From: Leptospira yanagawae serovar Saopaulo str. Sao Paulo = ATCC 700523
GTDB lineage: Bacteria; Spirochaetota; Leptospiria; Leptospirales; Leptospiraceae
Assembly: GCF_000332475.2 (NCBI RefSeq)
Contig: NZ_AOGX02000015.1
Coordinates: 1,258,195-1,322,194 of the forward strand
Length of the DNA: 64,000 bases
Reading direction: 5' to 3'
Shown: positions 63,933 to 64,000 of the stretch, in pieces
Layout of the letters: the number at the start of each line of letters is the position of its first letter
Numbering within the stretch: position 1 is the first letter of the stretch
The notes under the pieces: generated by a model
What the model saw: the letters and a program-made list of their open reading frames with translations, nothing else
Told to the model about the DNA's origin: nothing
Database searches by the model: none
Translations under genes and position numbers: made by a program

Positions 63933-64000
63933 ATTTGTATGGCGATGTTTGTTCCGGCCAATGTCCGCGACTCGCAGTAGCGGTCGCTGCCTCAACAATA

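Noticed and set aside
1..64000. CRISPR arrays, tRNA genes, insertion sequences
   Set aside because: I scanned for direct-repeat arrays, cloverleaf-like segments and transposase motifs by eye and found none that held up.

Overview
This window looks like a chromosomal segment of a Leptospira, most likely a saprophytic species of the L. biflexa type. That is inferred from gene content and was not checked by a search. The DNA is AT-rich, TTG and GTG starts are frequent, a single 5S rRNA gene stands apart from 16S and 23S genes, and a DUF1577/PilZ-like protein, a VKOR-DsbA fusion and many exported lipolytic enzymes are present. I saw no tRNA, CRISPR array, insertion sequence or prophage, so nearly all of it reads as stable chromosome.

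Layout. 1-1536 (minus): a family 2 glycosyltransferase running off the window edge, preceded by a frameshifted histidine-kinase-type ATPase gene. 1573-12156 (plus): a compact run with an exported amidohydrolase-like protein, a four-S1-domain RNA-binding protein, trmL, an RsbW-like ATPase, uvrB, lon and a class A penicillin-binding protein. 12113-19581: a peptide-type binding lipoprotein, an MsbA-like ABC exporter, a zinc-ribbon protein, a CoA-transferase, a FAD oxidoreductase and a methyltransferase. 19604-24787: a CsoR/CstR-type repressor gene and a DUF2892-TolC-RND operon, with matching ATACCC-N4-GGGTAT operators. 24906-27502: three tandem secreted alpha/beta hydrolases. 27647-35887: a membrane sensor kinase divergent from a lytic transglycosylase, then a choice-of-anchor-like protein, a penicillin-acylase-family hydrolase and a TPR protein. 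35879-41207: DUF1577 protein, enoyl-CoA hydratase-like protein, Crp/Fnr regulator, a structured RNA candidate, a rhomboid protease and an unlisted 36-residue membrane protein. 41250-44445: hisB-hisH-hisA and a VKOR-DsbA fusion. 44459-49112 (minus): neuB, feoB, feoA and an ABC1 kinase. 49207-53272: a helicase-associated-domain protein and lnt. 53241-56281: a lipase with a foldase-like partner, divergent from a TetR regulator with twin operators. 56348-63471: TPM-domain protein, GNAT, glycyl-tRNA synthetase, a polytopic TonB-like protein, a PrsW-like protease and small proteins. 63564 to the end: 5S rRNA, terminator and a scrambled 5S remnant.

How the genes fit together. Several units point to an aerobe that lives on lipids: the secreted lipase and its foldase-like partner, three further secreted hydrolases, an enoyl-CoA hydratase-like enzyme and a CoA-transferase. 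Envelope work is well represented: PBP1, lytic transglycosylase, Lnt, glycosyltransferase, MsbA-like exporter, VKOR-DsbA and TonB-like protein. The two most promising regulatory systems are the CstR-like RND operon, which has no periplasmic adaptor gene beside it, and the lipase/foldase/TetR locus, whose kind is best known from Proteobacteria.
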